Assembly: GCF_029582805.1 (NCBI RefSeq)
Contig: NZ_JAKKUT010000007.1
Span: 30,172-94,171, forward strand
From: Candidatus Synechococcus calcipolaris G9
GTDB lineage: Bacteria > Cyanobacteriota > Cyanobacteriia > Thermosynechococcales > Thermosynechococcaceae
Direction: 5' to 3'
DNA length: 64,000 nucleotides
Shown here: positions 7,935-17,460 of the stretch, in pieces
Numbering within the stretch: the stretch's first letter is position 1
Layout: each line of letters starts with the position of its first letter
Notes under the pieces: model-generated
Databases searched by the model: none
Seen by the model: the letters and a program-made list of their open reading frames with translations, nothing else
What the model was told of the DNA's origin: nothing
Position numbers and translations under genes: made by a program

Positions 7935-10031
7935 ATGACCAAACAGTCCATCCTTACCTGGAAACATATTTCTCTTTGCTGGCTAGCGATTACCGTTATG
8001 GGAATTGGAATTTGGCCCCTGCGTGTTCTTTGGGCAGCCCCGTTAGCATTTAGGGAGTTACCTAAAGAACGGCGGACGTCTATCCCAGATATTCAACCCA
8101 CACCCGAAGCCGACCTCCAATGGGATGCAGCCGACCATACCAAGCCCGAGCCCATAAAACCCCTGGATGGCCGTGCCCTTCTGGATATCGTGCGCCTCAG
8201 TTTGCAGGTCGCCAATGATTTCGTTGATCCTGCCATCCATCCAGAACAAGTCAACCCGGCCCTAGACAAACCGAGTATCACAAGTATCAATGATCTAGAG
8301 CTACCCGAAACCGAACCCCTACAGTCCGCCGGGAATCTTGCCCAAGCTGACGCACCACCCAATCCCTCTTCCCCTGCCACCACTGCCGTAGACCTGATTC
8401 CCCTTAACCCCGACCCGGATCTTCTCAGTTTGCCCACCCAGGGGGAGGACTTCAGAACGGATCTCAATCAGCCTATTACCCTGGTTGAAGCCCTACAACT
8501 GGCGGTACGAAATAACCTGACCCTGAGAATTAGTGAACTGCAACTGGAGCAACAGCAGGCCCAACTCCGCCAAGCCTTGGGTCGTCTCTATCCAACCCTG
8601 TCTCTGCAAACCAGTTTGGGGCAAAATACCAGCCCGGCAGGTCAGCCCGTTTATTTACCCCTCAATCTTCAACAGCAGCAACAACTCCAACTGCAACAGC
8701 GACAACAGTCCCAACAACAACTCCTCGGCCAGGAGCAGGAAGCCAGCCGAATTTTGACCACCCAGATCAATCGCCTTCAGCAACGCTTCCAGGGGCCCCA
8801 ACTGACCAGTTTTAATGATCAACAAAACCTAGAACTACAGCAGCAAATTCAACAACTCCAAACCAGTGCCACGGTGGCCGCTACGCCACCAATCTTCCAG
8901 CCCATTACCCTGGATCCGGTTTCCAACTTGAATTTGACTAACTTTTTTACCAATGTCTTTGGGGCCACCAGTGGGGCAACCTTTAATAGTGCCCTATCCC
9001 TGAACTACGCCATTTTTACATCGGGTAATCGCTCCGCCACCATTCGGGCAGCCCGGGATCAGGTTCGGTTCAGTGAACTGGAGGTGCAACGGCAACTGGA
9101 TCAGCTTATTCTGGATGTGAGTAATGCCTACTACCTGGCCCAACAGGCAGAGGTTCAGGTGCAAATTGCGGAGGCGGCGGTGGCCAATGCGTCAGTCAGT
9201 CTCCGGGATGCGGTGGCCTTTGAGCGGGCCGGGTTGGGAACCCTCTTTGATGTCCTCCAGGCGGAGGTGAATCTGGCCAATGCCCAGCAAAATCTGAATC
9301 AGGCCGAAAATCTGCAATTGACGAGTCGGCGACAGTTAGCCCAAATCCTCAATATTTCAGAAACGGCGGATGTGAGTTTGGCGGATCAGGTGGGAGAGGA
9401 CGGCACCTGGGAACTGTCTTTGGATGACACGATTATTCTTGCCTTTGGGAATCGGGTGGAGTTGGAGCAACGACTTCTGCAACGGAATATTGCCCTCCAA
9501 AATCGCCGGGCTGCCCTAGCGACAATTTTGCCGCAGTTGAGTTTCTTTGCCAATGCCAATGTTCTAGATAAGGTGGCGGATAGCTTAAACCCAAGGGTGG
9601 GCTATGCCTTTGGCATACAAGTACAGGTTGCTCTGTTTGATGGGGGCAATGCCCGGGCTAGTGCAGCCCGCCAGGAAGCAGCGGCGGCGATCGCCGAGGA
9701 GCAATTTGCCAATACCAAGGACGAGATTCGCCTAGCGGTCGAGGATGCCTACATTAATCTGCGATCGAACCAGACGAATATTTCAACGGCGCGGACGGCT
9801 GTGACCCAGGCAACGGAAGGGCTTCGTTTGGCGCGACTGCGATTTCAGGCGGGGGTGGGTACCCAACAGGATGTGACCAATGCGGAGGTGGATTTAACCC
9901 AGGCCCAGGGCAATTTACTGGCGGCAATCCTAAACTATAACCGGGCTTTAGCGGCTCTGAAGCGATCGGTGGGTTATGTGGATGACCTCCATCGTCGCAT
10001 TCCCAGTACGTTCCCCCGGAGCAATCCCTAA
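7935..10031 (+). CDS. TolC-family outer membrane efflux protein
   Basis: The protein is about 698 residues. The start ATG at 7935 gives a clear signal peptide ending near WAAPLAF; an upstream in-frame TTG at 7905 is less likely. A proline- and acid-rich periplasmic stretch covers roughly residues 30-175. Then come two TolC repeats (outer-membrane factor domains), with PITLVEALQLAVRNN opening the first and DDTIILAFGNRVELE the second. A glutamine-rich insertion lies at about residues 235-315. TolC proteins form trimeric outer-membrane exit ducts for efflux or type I secretion. No adaptor or pump is adjacent; the RND pump at 44-47 kb is a possible distant partner. The next gene begins 24 bases later. 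Confidence 0.88.
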   Translation: MTKQSILTWKHISLCWLAITVMGIGIWPLRVLWAAPLAFRELPKERRTSIPDIQPTPEADLQWDAADHTKPEPIKPLDGRALLDIVRLSLQVANDFVDPAIHPEQVNPALDKPSITSINDLELPETEPLQSAGNLAQADAPPNPSSPATTAVDLIPLNPDPDLLSLPTQGEDFRTDLNQPITLVEALQLAVRNNLTLRISELQLEQQQAQLRQALGRLYPTLSLQTSLGQNTSPAGQPVYLPLNLQQQQQLQLQQRQQSQQQLLGQEQEASRILTTQINRLQQRFQGPQLTSFNDQQNLELQQQIQQLQTSATVAATPPIFQPITLDPVSNLNLTNFFTNVFGATSGATFNSALSLNYAIFTSGNRSATIRAARDQVRFSELEVQRQLDQLILDVSNAYYLAQQAEVQVQIAEAAVANASVSLRDAVAFERAGLGTLFDVLQAEVNLANAQQNLNQAENLQLTSRRQLAQILNISETADVSLADQVGEDGTWELSLDDTIILAFGNRVELEQRLLQRNIALQNRRAALATILPQLSFFANANVLDKVADSLNPRVGYAFGIQVQVALFDGGNARASAARQEAAAAIAEEQFANTKDEIRLAVEDAYINLRSNQTNISTARTAVTQATEGLRLARLRFQAGVGTQQDVTNAEVDLTQAQGNLLAAILNYNRALAALKRSVGYVDDLHRRIPSTFPRSNP

Positions 10032-10055
10032 TCTTCATCGCTTTGGCATGGGTGT

Positions 10056-11486
10056 ATGTCCTCTAAAAAATTAGTTCTTTCTTTTTTAACCCTGTTAGTG
10101 GGGTTCCTCATTAGCATCTCGCTCCTAGGAAGTTTTCTAGAACCACCAACCCAAAGCCAAATTGGTCTGTATCAAACGGATCTAATTTTGCAAGCCTCGG
10201 AGCACCATGGGTTCGACCAAGGGGAATCGGTGTGGCAATCTATTTTGGAGGAAAATCCCCAGGCGACGGCGATCTCTGCCTATGAAAAAGTGATCAAAGG
10301 AGCCCTACCCGCGGATTCCAGTGGCACTCCCCCCAACCGTTTCCTAGAACTCAATCTGCGTCTGGGCCTCCTCTACGCCAGTCAAGATCAGGTGGATCAG
10401 GCTATCCCCCTTTGGCAGCGGGTATCCAGCCAAGGCCAGGGCCAACTGAAGGCGACAACGGATATTTTGCTGGGTCTGTGGCAAACGCCGCCCCAAATCC
10501 TACCGGAGGCGGAACCCATGCTGAAGGCGAACCTAGGGGGATGGTTCCGCTATCGTGCCTTAGACCAACTCTATACGTTGCAACAACGGATCGCCGATCT
10601 GGATAGCCTCGATCGCCAGGCCCAGGATTCTGCCAATGCAGCCCTGACCCGTTTAACCTTGGTGGGGGTTTTACCCCTAGCGGGGGGATTGGTGGGTGTG
10701 ATTCTCCTGGGTTTTTGGATCTATCAACACCTGCAACAGCGATTCAGCGAACCAGAGAGGGAACCCGTTCCCTGGGGCCTGTTGACGATTTGGGAAGTGA
10801 TGGTGGTCTGGTTTGCGGCCTTTTTTGGCATCAGTTTGGTGGTAATGCCCCTAGTGCGGCAACTCATTCCCCTGCCCTTTTTCCAGACAACGGCCCTGGG
10901 CCAAGCCCTCTATGCCCTGATTACCTACCTAGTCATGATGGTGGCTGGCTTTAGTATTTTGGTCATCTGCCTCCGCCCCTTTGGCGATCGCCCCTGGAAA
11001 TGGCTCCGGTGGCACCGGGGGTCTAAGGCAGTTCTCTGGGCGATACAGGGCTATTTTGTCGCCCTCCCCTTGGTGTTGGCAACATCCCTCCTCAGTCAGC
11101 GACTTTTACCCAATCAGGGAGGCGGGAATCCCTTGCTAGAGATTATTCTCCAGAGTCAGGACTATACGACCTTTGCCCTACTGTTTTTGATGGTGGCAGT
11201 GTTAGCCCCCATTTTCGAGGAAGTCCTCTTTCGTGGCTTTTTATTTTCATCCCTCCTAGAGGTGATGGTTCCTTGGCAGGCCATGGCCCTCACCGGGGTC
11301 GTTTTTGCCGTAGCCCACTTAAACTTGGCGGATGTGTTGCCCTTAACAGTGCTGGGAACTATTTTGAGCTACGTCTACTGGCGATCGCAAAACTTAGTTT
11401 CCGTCATGCTCCTCCACGGCTTCTGGAACACCGGCTCTTTTATTGGTCTTCTTTTACTCAGCGGGGGGACGGAAACGGGGTTCTAG
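10056..11486 (+). CDS. CPBP-family intramembrane metalloprotease with periplasmic N-terminal domain
   Basis: The 476-residue membrane protein has an N-terminal anchor, an extracytoplasmic helical region (about residues 30-190) and a C-terminal multi-helix CPBP (Abi/Rce1-like) domain. Catalytic motifs are present in order: EEVLFRGFLFSSLL near residue 390 (paired Glu and Arg), AVAHLN with its His near 421, and HGFWNTG with the last His near 460. Family members cleave prenylated or membrane substrates or act in peptide immunity and transport. Cyanobacterial substrates are not known. It follows the TolC gene closely and may be cotranscribed. Its 3' end overlaps the convergent SDR gene by 33 bases. 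Confidence 0.87.
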   Translation: MSSKKLVLSFLTLLVGFLISISLLGSFLEPPTQSQIGLYQTDLILQASEHHGFDQGESVWQSILEENPQATAISAYEKVIKGALPADSSGTPPNRFLELNLRLGLLYASQDQVDQAIPLWQRVSSQGQGQLKATTDILLGLWQTPPQILPEAEPMLKANLGGWFRYRALDQLYTLQQRIADLDSLDRQAQDSANAALTRLTLVGVLPLAGGLVGVILLGFWIYQHLQQRFSEPEREPVPWGLLTIWEVMVVWFAAFFGISLVVMPLVRQLIPLPFFQTTALGQALYALITYLVMMVAGFSILVICLRPFGDRPWKWLRWHRGSKAVLWAIQGYFVALPLVLATSLLSQRLLPNQGGGNPLLEIILQSQDYTTFALLFLMVAVLAPIFEEVLFRGFLFSSLLEVMVPWQAMALTGVVFAVAHLNLADVLPLTVLGTILSYVYWRSQNLVSVMLLHGFWNTGSFIGLLLLSGGTETGF

Positions 11487-12236
11487 CTGGGCCACTAACC
11501 ATTCCCGGGGGGCAAACCGGCCTGCTAGGGCAATCAGGCGATTGGATAGCTGCCCGGTGATCACACAGGAGCGTTTTTGTTCTAGGGCTGCGAGGCTTTC
11601 CCGCACCACAATCTCTGGATGATCTTGACTCGTCATCAGGTCTGGATTCCGCTTCATTTCCGCCGCATGGAAAAAGTCCGTCGTCGTCGGCCCTGGACAT
11701 ACAGCCATGACCGTTACCCCTTTTTGCCGATTTTCTGCCCAGAGGGCCTCGCTGAACTGGAGGACAAAGGCCTTGGTTGCCCCATAGACCGCCAGGTAGG
11801 GAACGGCTTGGAAGCCACCAATGGAACTCAGATTAATAATGCTGCCCTGGCCCCGCTGCTGCATCTGGGGCAAAAATAAATGGGTCAACTCCATCAAGGC
11901 CAAAATATTCACCTGAATCATGGCCGTAAGTTTGCTGCGACCGCGCTGGGCAAATTCGCCGTAGTCGCCAAAGCCGGCATTATTAATGAGTAAATCAATA
12001 CTCAACCCCCAGGACTGAACCTGATCGTAGATGCGTTGGGCGGCCCCAGGTTGACTCAAATCCTCACTAAAAAAACGAATGGGTACACCGTAGGTTTGGC
12101 CTAATTGGGCAACAATTGTCTGCATGTGGTCATAGGAACGGGCCGTGAGAACGAGGCTGTATCCCTTTTCGGCTAAAACCTGGGCATAGACGGCTCCAAT
12201 TCCCTTTGAAGCTCCGGTGATCAAGGCAGTTGGCAT
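11454..12236 (-). CDS. Short-chain dehydrogenase/reductase (classical SDR)
   Basis: The protein is 260 residues from the ATG at 12236. A longer reading frame to 12344 runs through a structured repeat and is unlikely to be translated. The nucleotide-binding motif TGASKGIG is at the N-terminus, NNAGF near residue 85, and the catalytic Ser plus YGATK (Tyr-x3-Lys) near residues 137-155. This is a complete classical SDR catalytic set. Relatives of this type (DltE-like, acetoin or ketoacyl reductase-like) reduce diverse carbonyls with NAD(P)H. The substrate is not predictable. The gene is convergent with the CPBP protease and divergent from ispH. Confidence 0.85.
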   Translation of the reverse strand: MPTALITGASKGIGAVYAQVLAEKGYSLVLTARSYDHMQTIVAQLGQTYGVPIRFFSEDLSQPGAAQRIYDQVQSWGLSIDLLINNAGFGDYGEFAQRGRSKLTAMIQVNILALMELTHLFLPQMQQRGQGSIINLSSIGGFQAVPYLAVYGATKAFVLQFSEALWAENRQKGVTVMAVCPGPTTTDFFHAAEMKRNPDLMTSQDHPEIVVRESLAALEQKRSCVITGQLSNRLIALAGRFAPREWLVAQLEPRFRPPAE

Positions 12237-12301
12237 AGGGGTGGGGATCCTCAGGATTGATGGGTTATTGATGCTATAGCTATCGTTACCTAGTTTAGGA
12301 C

Positions 12302-12349
12302 GGGGTGCAGGGGTGGAACCCCTAGCTGGGGGCGAAGCTCCCACACCCC
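12302..12349. repeat. Cloverleaf-like palindromic element (three-way junction)
   Basis: An outer stem GGGGTG (12302-12307) pairs with CACCCC (12344-12349). It encloses two perfect hairpins: AGGGGT-GGA-ACCCCT (12309-12323) and TGGGGGC-GAA-GCTCCCA (12327-12343, one G-T wobble). Only four junction bases are unpaired. GC-rich elements of this look recur in many cyanobacterial genomes in my recollection, but only one copy was noticed here. It lies about 66 bases upstream of the SDR start and 143 before ispH. Confidence 0.55.
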
Positions 12350-12491
12350 TTATATCCGTAATGTTTCAAGGAAACAGGCCACAGCTACATTGATGGACAG
12401 TTAGGCAAACGGGTAAAGGTAAAGACAAATGACCCTTTTTATAGCCCTAGCCATCTAGGGTAGAATGCAAGCAACGACCGGTGGAGGAACC

Positions 12492-13700
12492 ATGGATACT
12501 CGAGCATTTAAGCGATCGCTACACGATTCCGGCAACTACCATCGTAAAGGGTTTGGCCACAGTGAAGATGTCAATCAAAAGCTTCAGGGCGAGTATCAAA
12601 GTTCTCTGATTCAACAGATCCGCGATCGCGGCTACACCTGGCAGGAGGGGGATGTCACCATTCGCCTGGCAGAGGCCTTTGGTTTTTGTTGGGGGGTGGA
12701 GCGGGCCGTGGCCCTAGCCTACGAAACCCGGCAGCATTTCCCCACGGAACGGATTTGGATTACCAATGAAATTATCCACAACCCCTCCGTAAATCAACAA
12801 TTGCGCCAGATGCAGGTGGAATTTATTCCCGTGATCAATGGCATCAAAGATTTCTCCGAGGTTCAGTCTGGGGATGTGGTGATTTTGCCGGCCTTTGGGG
12901 CCAGTGTCCAGGAAATGCAACTCCTCAACGATCGCCGTTGCACCATTGTGGATACCACCTGCCCCTGGGTCTCCAAGGTCTGGCATAGCGTTGAAAAACA
13001 TAAAAAGGTTGAATTCACATCCATTATTCACGGCAAGTATAACCACGAAGAAACTATTGCCACCAGTTCCTTTGCCGGAACCTACCTGATTGTCCTGAAT
13101 CTGGAACAGGCCCAATACGTCTGTGATTACATTCTCCAGGGGGGCGATCGCCAGGACTTTTTAGCAAAATTTGCCAATGCCCACTCCGACGGCTTTGATC
13201 CCGACGTGGATTTAGAGCGAATTGGGGTAGCTAACCAAACCACCATGCTCAAGGGAGAAACGGAACAGATTGGCAAATTATTTGAGCGCACCCTTATCCG
13301 CAAGTATGGCCCGGATCAGATTAACGCCCATTTCCAAAGTTTTAATACCATCTGTGATGCCACCCAAGAGCGACAGGATGCCATGTTTGAACTGGTGGAT
13401 GAAGCCCTAGACCTCATGGTCGTCATAGGCGGCTATAACTCTTCCAATACCACTCACCTCCAAGAAATTGCCATTGAACGGGGGATTCCCTCCTACCACA
13501 TTGATGGTGCCGATCGCATTGGCCCTGGCAACCAGGTCGAGCATAAACCCCTGAACCAATCCCTAATCGTCACCGAGGATTGGCTACCACCGGGGCCCCT
13601 CACCCTGGGGATCACCTCCGGAGCCTCTACGCCTGACAAAGTGGTGGCCGATGTGTTGGAGAAAATTTTTGCCCTGAAAGCGTCACCTCTGCCCGTGTAG
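12492..13700 (+). CDS. ispH: 4-hydroxy-3-methylbut-2-enyl diphosphate reductase
   Basis: The 402-residue enzyme makes isopentenyl and dimethylallyl diphosphate in the last step of the MEP pathway. I start at the ATG at 12492, preceded by a good GGAGGAA ribosome-binding site, because it gives the typical cyanobacterial N-terminus [10 protein letters not shown]. An upstream ATG at 12465 is rejected. The three iron-sulfur cysteines are visible: [10 protein letters not shown] near residue 60, DTTCPWVSK near 157, and [13 protein letters not shown] near 285. The long N-terminal extension and inserts are normal for the plant/cyanobacterial type, which takes electrons from ferredoxin. Confidence 0.95.
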   Translation: MDTRAFKRSLHDSGNYHRKGFGHSEDVNQKLQGEYQSSLIQQIRDRGYTWQEGDVTIRLAEAFGFCWGVERAVALAYETRQHFPTERIWITNEIIHNPSVNQQLRQMQVEFIPVINGIKDFSEVQSGDVVILPAFGASVQEMQLLNDRRCTIVDTTCPWVSKVWHSVEKHKKVEFTSIIHGKYNHEETIATSSFAGTYLIVLNLEQAQYVCDYILQGGDRQDFLAKFANAHSDGFDPDVDLERIGVANQTTMLKGETEQIGKLFERTLIRKYGPDQINAHFQSFNTICDATQERQDAMFELVDEALDLMVVIGGYNSSNTTHLQEIAIERGIPSYHIDGADRIGPGNQVEHKPLNQSLIVTEDWLPPGPLTLGITSGASTPDKVVADVLEKIFALKASPLPV

Positions 13701-13868
13701 ATCCCCTATAAATCCTTAAGAATTATTAAGATTTCTCGAAAAATCCATCGCTTTGTGTAGTTTTCTATACTATGTTTAAGCATAAGCGGCCCATTTGGGA
13801 TCATTTCCAGCCGGGGATCACTGGCTTCCCCTAAAAATCCATACATTGGTTAGTCTCACCGATGTTAT

Positions 13869-13882
13869 GTAAATGGGATTAC
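13869..13882 (+). promoter_or_regulatory. NtcA-like site GTA-N8-TAC (weak)
   Basis: GTA, eight bases, TAC is followed by TACCGT (13909-13914), which fits the TAN3T -10 form but sits 26 bases away, slightly beyond the usual 20-24. It lies 64 bases upstream of the ABC1-kinase gene. The core is short enough to occur by chance several times in a window of this size. Confidence 0.2.
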
Positions 13883-13945
13883 CAAACGACTGGTTGAGAG
13901 CAATGGTGTACCGTAGGTCTTAAGGTTAGAGGCGAAATACGTCTT

Positions 13946-15682
13946 GTGATTTCTACATCTACAGTTCCCGCCCCTCCTCCCCAGGAGAATGCCCCACCCA
14001 CCCCCAGGGTGCCACCGCGACGTTACGATGCCGATGCGATCGCGGCCTACTATAATTTCCGTCCTTGGTTGATTCTGGGACGAATGCTACGGATTGCCAC
14101 ATTATTTCTCGTCTTTTGGCTGCGTCTCCAGTGGGATCATTGGGCGCAACGCACGGAACAGAACATTGGCCTAAGGGCGATGCAGTTACGACAGTTGCTC
14201 ATTTCCCTTGGCCCCACCTTCATTAAAATTGGTCAGGCTCTCTCCACCCGGCCCGATCTGATCCGCCGGAACTACCTGGAAGAATTAACCCTACTTCAAG
14301 ATAAATTGCCCCCCTTTGACAATGATCTGGCGATCGCCATTATTGAGCGTGAGCTAAATCAAAACCTGGGGGATATTTACGCCGAGTTTTCACCCCAGCC
14401 GGTGGCCGCCGCCAGTCTAGGGCAAGTGTATCGGGCCCGCCTCCACAGTGGCGAAGATGTGGCTGTCAAGGTGCAGCGGCCCCATTTACTGCCGGTGATC
14501 ACCCGAGATTTATACCTGATTCGCTTACTCATTACCTGGGTGGGTCCCTGGCTACCCCTAAATCTGGGCCACGATCTACGGGATGTCATTGACGAATTTG
14601 GGCGCAAGCTCTTTGAAGAAATTGACTACTTGAACGAAGGCCGGAATGCGGAAAAGTTTGCCGCTAATTTCCGGGAGGATCCCACCGTCAAAGTGCCCGC
14701 CATTTATTGGCCCTATACCAGTGAACGGGTGTTGACCCTAGAGTGGATTCAGGGCATTAAGCTCACCCGCACCGAATGCATGGTGGCGGCGGGGGTGGAT
14801 CCGGATCAGTTGATTCGAGTGGGAGTCATTTCCGGTCTACGCCAGTTGCTTGAATTTGGCTTTTTCCACGCCGATCCCCACCCCGGTAACCTGTTTGCCA
14901 TGGCCGATGGTCGCATGGCCTACATTGACTTCGGCATGATGGATCAGCTAGAGGAAGATACGAAGGAATCCCTGGTGGATGCGGTGGTTCATCTCGTCAA
15001 TAAGGACTATATTCACCTAGCCCAAGATTTTATTCACCTAGGTTTTCTGAGTCCAGATACGGATATTATGCCGATTGTGCCCGCCCTAGAATGCGTTTTG
15101 GATGAAGTCCTTGACTCCAGTGTCCAAGAGTTTAACTTCAAGACCGTTACCGATCGCTTCTCCGAGTTAATGTACGAGTACCCCTTCCGAGTGCCGGCCA
15201 AGTTTGCCCTGATCATTCGTTCCTTGGTCACCCAGGAAGGCATTGCCCTCTGTCTCAATCCTGATTTTCGGATTGTGGATGTCAGCTATCCCTACATTGC
15301 TCGGCGGCTGCTCCAGGGAGAGTCGGCCCAACTGCGGCGACGGTTATTAGATGTTCTGTTCAAGGAGGATCGTCTTCAGTGGCAACGGCTAGAAAATTTG
15401 ATTGCGATCGCCCGCACGGATCAGCACTTTAATTTAGCACCCACAGCTACCTTGGGGTTACAGTATCTTTTCTCAGAGGAAGGGCAGTTTTTGCGGCGAC
15501 AAATCGTGTTAGCCTTAACCGAAGATGATCGCTTACATACGGAAGAGGTGCAGCGACTCTGGAACCTAATCAAGTCCGATCTGCGTCCCCTCTTTTTTAT
15601 TGATGTTGCCTGGGGTGCTCTGAAGGCCTCCGTTAGTCAAACCTTGGCTAAGGATGAAGAAGTCGTGGCTATCGCCCGTTAG
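13946..15682 (+). CDS. ABC1/UbiB (AarF) family atypical kinase
   Basis: The 578-residue protein begins at a GTG (13946) with a proline-rich N-terminus, then a membrane-proximal helix near residue 50. The ABC1 kinase core shows the KxGQ-like motif FIKIGQALSTRPDL, the alanine-rich nucleotide loop AAASLGQVYRA in place of a Gly-rich loop, VAVKVQRP, the catalytic-loop-like HADPHPGN and the metal-binding YIDFGMM. All core motifs are intact. Family members support quinone (ubiquinone, plastoquinone, tocopherol) synthesis and lipid homeostasis through ATPase activity. Cyanobacteria carry several paralogues, so the exact role is unsure. Confidence 0.92.
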   Translation: MISTSTVPAPPPQENAPPTPRVPPRRYDADAIAAYYNFRPWLILGRMLRIATLFLVFWLRLQWDHWAQRTEQNIGLRAMQLRQLLISLGPTFIKIGQALSTRPDLIRRNYLEELTLLQDKLPPFDNDLAIAIIERELNQNLGDIYAEFSPQPVAAASLGQVYRARLHSGEDVAVKVQRPHLLPVITRDLYLIRLLITWVGPWLPLNLGHDLRDVIDEFGRKLFEEIDYLNEGRNAEKFAANFREDPTVKVPAIYWPYTSERVLTLEWIQGIKLTRTECMVAAGVDPDQLIRVGVISGLRQLLEFGFFHADPHPGNLFAMADGRMAYIDFGMMDQLEEDTKESLVDAVVHLVNKDYIHLAQDFIHLGFLSPDTDIMPIVPALECVLDEVLDSSVQEFNFKTVTDRFSELMYEYPFRVPAKFALIIRSLVTQEGIALCLNPDFRIVDVSYPYIARRLLQGESAQLRRRLLDVLFKEDRLQWQRLENLIAIARTDQHFNLAPTATLGLQYLFSEEGQFLRRQIVLALTEDDRLHTEEVQRLWNLIKSDLRPLFFIDVAWGALKASVSQTLAKDEEVVAIAR

Positions 15683-15766
15683 AATTGTCTTCTGTTAAGG
15701 GATGACCCGTGATGGTATCCATATTTGTCTAAAAATTAATGGGTCTAAAAGTTTCTCTAAAAAATT

Positions 15767-16150
15767 TTGGTGGCTGGTTTGTTTGATCCTCCGATTGTTT
15801 TATTGCTGGCAGGTCTTTTTATTGGCCTCACCTGTGGCAGAGCCTTTGAAGCAACTCTCAAGGAAAAAGTGCAGGAGTGGAGTCGCACAAAATCCACCCG
15901 TGTTCTCAGTGAGCTACGGGGGCCCCAATTATTTATTCCCTACCTCGGCATCTGTGCAGGAATCTGGCTATTTCTCAGTTCTGGCCTATGGACCTACGGC
16001 TTTCCAGCCCAGGCCAGTGGGATCATTTCCCTAGGGTTAACCATTGCCACCGCCGTCTTAATTTGGACCCAGTTGGGTAAACTCCTCACCATTTTGGCGA
16101 AGGGTGGTTCCCAGGCCTTAGATTTGGATGCCCTAGAAGCAAAAGAATAG
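15767..16150 (+). CDS. Conserved small membrane protein, unknown function
   Basis: The protein is about 127 residues. It has one hydrophobic helix at the N-terminus (LFDPPIVLLLAGLFIGL), a charged cytoplasmic loop with EKVQEWSRTK, then two more helices near residues 55-100 and an acidic tail. The start is a TTG at 15767 or a GTG directly after it at 15770; neither has a clear ribosome-binding site. It lies 84 bases after the ABC1-kinase gene on the same strand. I do not recognise the family. The hydrophobic pattern and absence of a better frame support it as a real gene. Confidence 0.6.
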   Translation: MVAGLFDPPIVLLLAGLFIGLTCGRAFEATLKEKVQEWSRTKSTRVLSELRGPQLFIPYLGICAGIWLFLSSGLWTYGFPAQASGIISLGLTIATAVLIWTQLGKLLTILAKGGSQALDLDALEAKE

Positions 16151-16293
16151 CAGTTCTCTATTTTCTCTTAATTTTGTGTTGTCTGATTTAGCCATGGCCT
16201 GTCTAGAATAGTTCTACCGATGCCCCTGCGGCTCTGGATTGGCTGAAAGGGAATAAATGGGGCATCATAGTCGTGCGATCGCTATTCATCTCT

Positions 16294-17436
16294 ATGACTA
16301 AGCCCCAGCCTTCCCCACCGGTATCAATGGAGCAATTAACCTTTCCCTGGTTAGTCGCCGATAGTCCGTCTTCTGATCCTGTCAATGCCCCCCTAGGAGA
16401 TCAATATCAACCATTGCCGACTAATATTTCGCCTCAAGATCATGATCAGTCCCAGGACTACTCACACAAACGGATTCTTCACCTTGAACAGGCCTTGGAT
16501 CAATGCCAGAGCTATATTCAAGAGCTAAAACAACAACTGAGTGAGCAACGATTTTTGGAGGAAATACTAGCTCAGACCGAAGAAACAAGCCATATTCAGC
16601 AGCAGGCAATTTTAACCCTGAAGCAGCAACTGGAACAGCAGCAGTCCTGTCAACAGGAATTAAGTGAAACCGCTGCTGTGCGTGAATCCTTAGAAAATAT
16701 TTTAGTCACGGCCCAGGCGGAAATTCAAAATTTACATCAGGAAATTGATGATCTAACCCAGGCCCAAGAGGCCCTAGAAAAGAAACTCGTTGATAGTCAT
16801 ATCCATGGACGACAATACCAGCATGAACTGGAATTAGTGCAATCCCAGTTGCGTCAAAGTCACGACCAAAATAGTCTCTATCAATCCCAAATTCATCAGC
16901 TTGAATCTCAATTAGAGGAACGGCAACACACTCTGAATGACCTAGAAGTTCGACTTCAGCGATCCAATGGCATGATTTTGACCCATCAAGACATGATTAA
17001 TGCCCTACAGGAAGCCCAGGGATCGGAGTCGAATAAAAATAAGGTGATTCAAGGTCTGAGTAAAACCCTGTTAAATACTCAAAATAAGCTGCGGGAGATT
17101 GACACAAACTATGCCAACCAACATCTCCAGCAAGCAAAACTCCAACATTATGCCCAGGAAATTGAGGATCGCTCTAGCCAGCAACAGGTAAGAATTCAAA
17201 CCCTAGAGCGACAGGTCGCAGAAATGCAAGAACAAATTTTGCACCAAGCTCAACTGGCTCGGGAACAGGAAACTGCTGTTCAACATTGGAAAGATCGGTA
17301 CTATGCCTCGGAGCAGATGATTGATCAATTACGGTGTGTTGTTGCCAAACTCCTAGGGGATATACCAGATCATCCGTCCATCTCCATAGACAATGAACTG
17401 CCCCAAAGCAGTGGGATACCGATCCCACCCTGTTAG
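16294..17436 (+). CDS. Long coiled-coil protein, unknown function
   Basis: The protein is 380 residues from the ATG at 16294. A GTG at 16273, inside a HIP1 site, would add seven residues. The first ~60 residues are proline-rich and disordered-looking. Residues ~65-350 are dominated by Gln, Glu, Leu and Ile in heptad-like spacing without prolines, which indicates a continuous coiled coil. The tail is again low-complexity. There is no signal peptide or membrane segment. Such proteins in cyanobacteria include scaffold, filament and division factors, but nothing here picks one. The neighbours do not help. Confidence 0.65.
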   Translation: MTKPQPSPPVSMEQLTFPWLVADSPSSDPVNAPLGDQYQPLPTNISPQDHDQSQDYSHKRILHLEQALDQCQSYIQELKQQLSEQRFLEEILAQTEETSHIQQQAILTLKQQLEQQQSCQQELSETAAVRESLENILVTAQAEIQNLHQEIDDLTQAQEALEKKLVDSHIHGRQYQHELELVQSQLRQSHDQNSLYQSQIHQLESQLEERQHTLNDLEVRLQRSNGMILTHQDMINALQEAQGSESNKNKVIQGLSKTLLNTQNKLREIDTNYANQHLQQAKLQHYAQEIEDRSSQQQVRIQTLERQVAEMQEQILHQAQLAREQETAVQHWKDRYYASEQMIDQLRCVVAKLLGDIPDHPSISIDNELPQSSGIPIPPC

Positions 17437-17460
17437 GACAGCGTTAGGACGGTGGGGGTG

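Noticed and set aside
12237..12344. N-terminal extension of the SDR
   Set aside because: It would translate through the cloverleaf repeat into Pro/Gly-rich sequence. The ATG at 12236 gives the standard SDR start.
13869..13914. NtcA-activated promoter for the ABC1 kinase
   Set aside because: The core matches, but the -10 spacing is off and such a short motif occurs by chance. It is kept only as a weak site.
15702..16034. 110-codon frame overlapping the small membrane protein gene
   Set aside because: The 15767-16150 frame has regular hydrophobic helices and a better boundary. The alternative is a shifted reading of the same bases.
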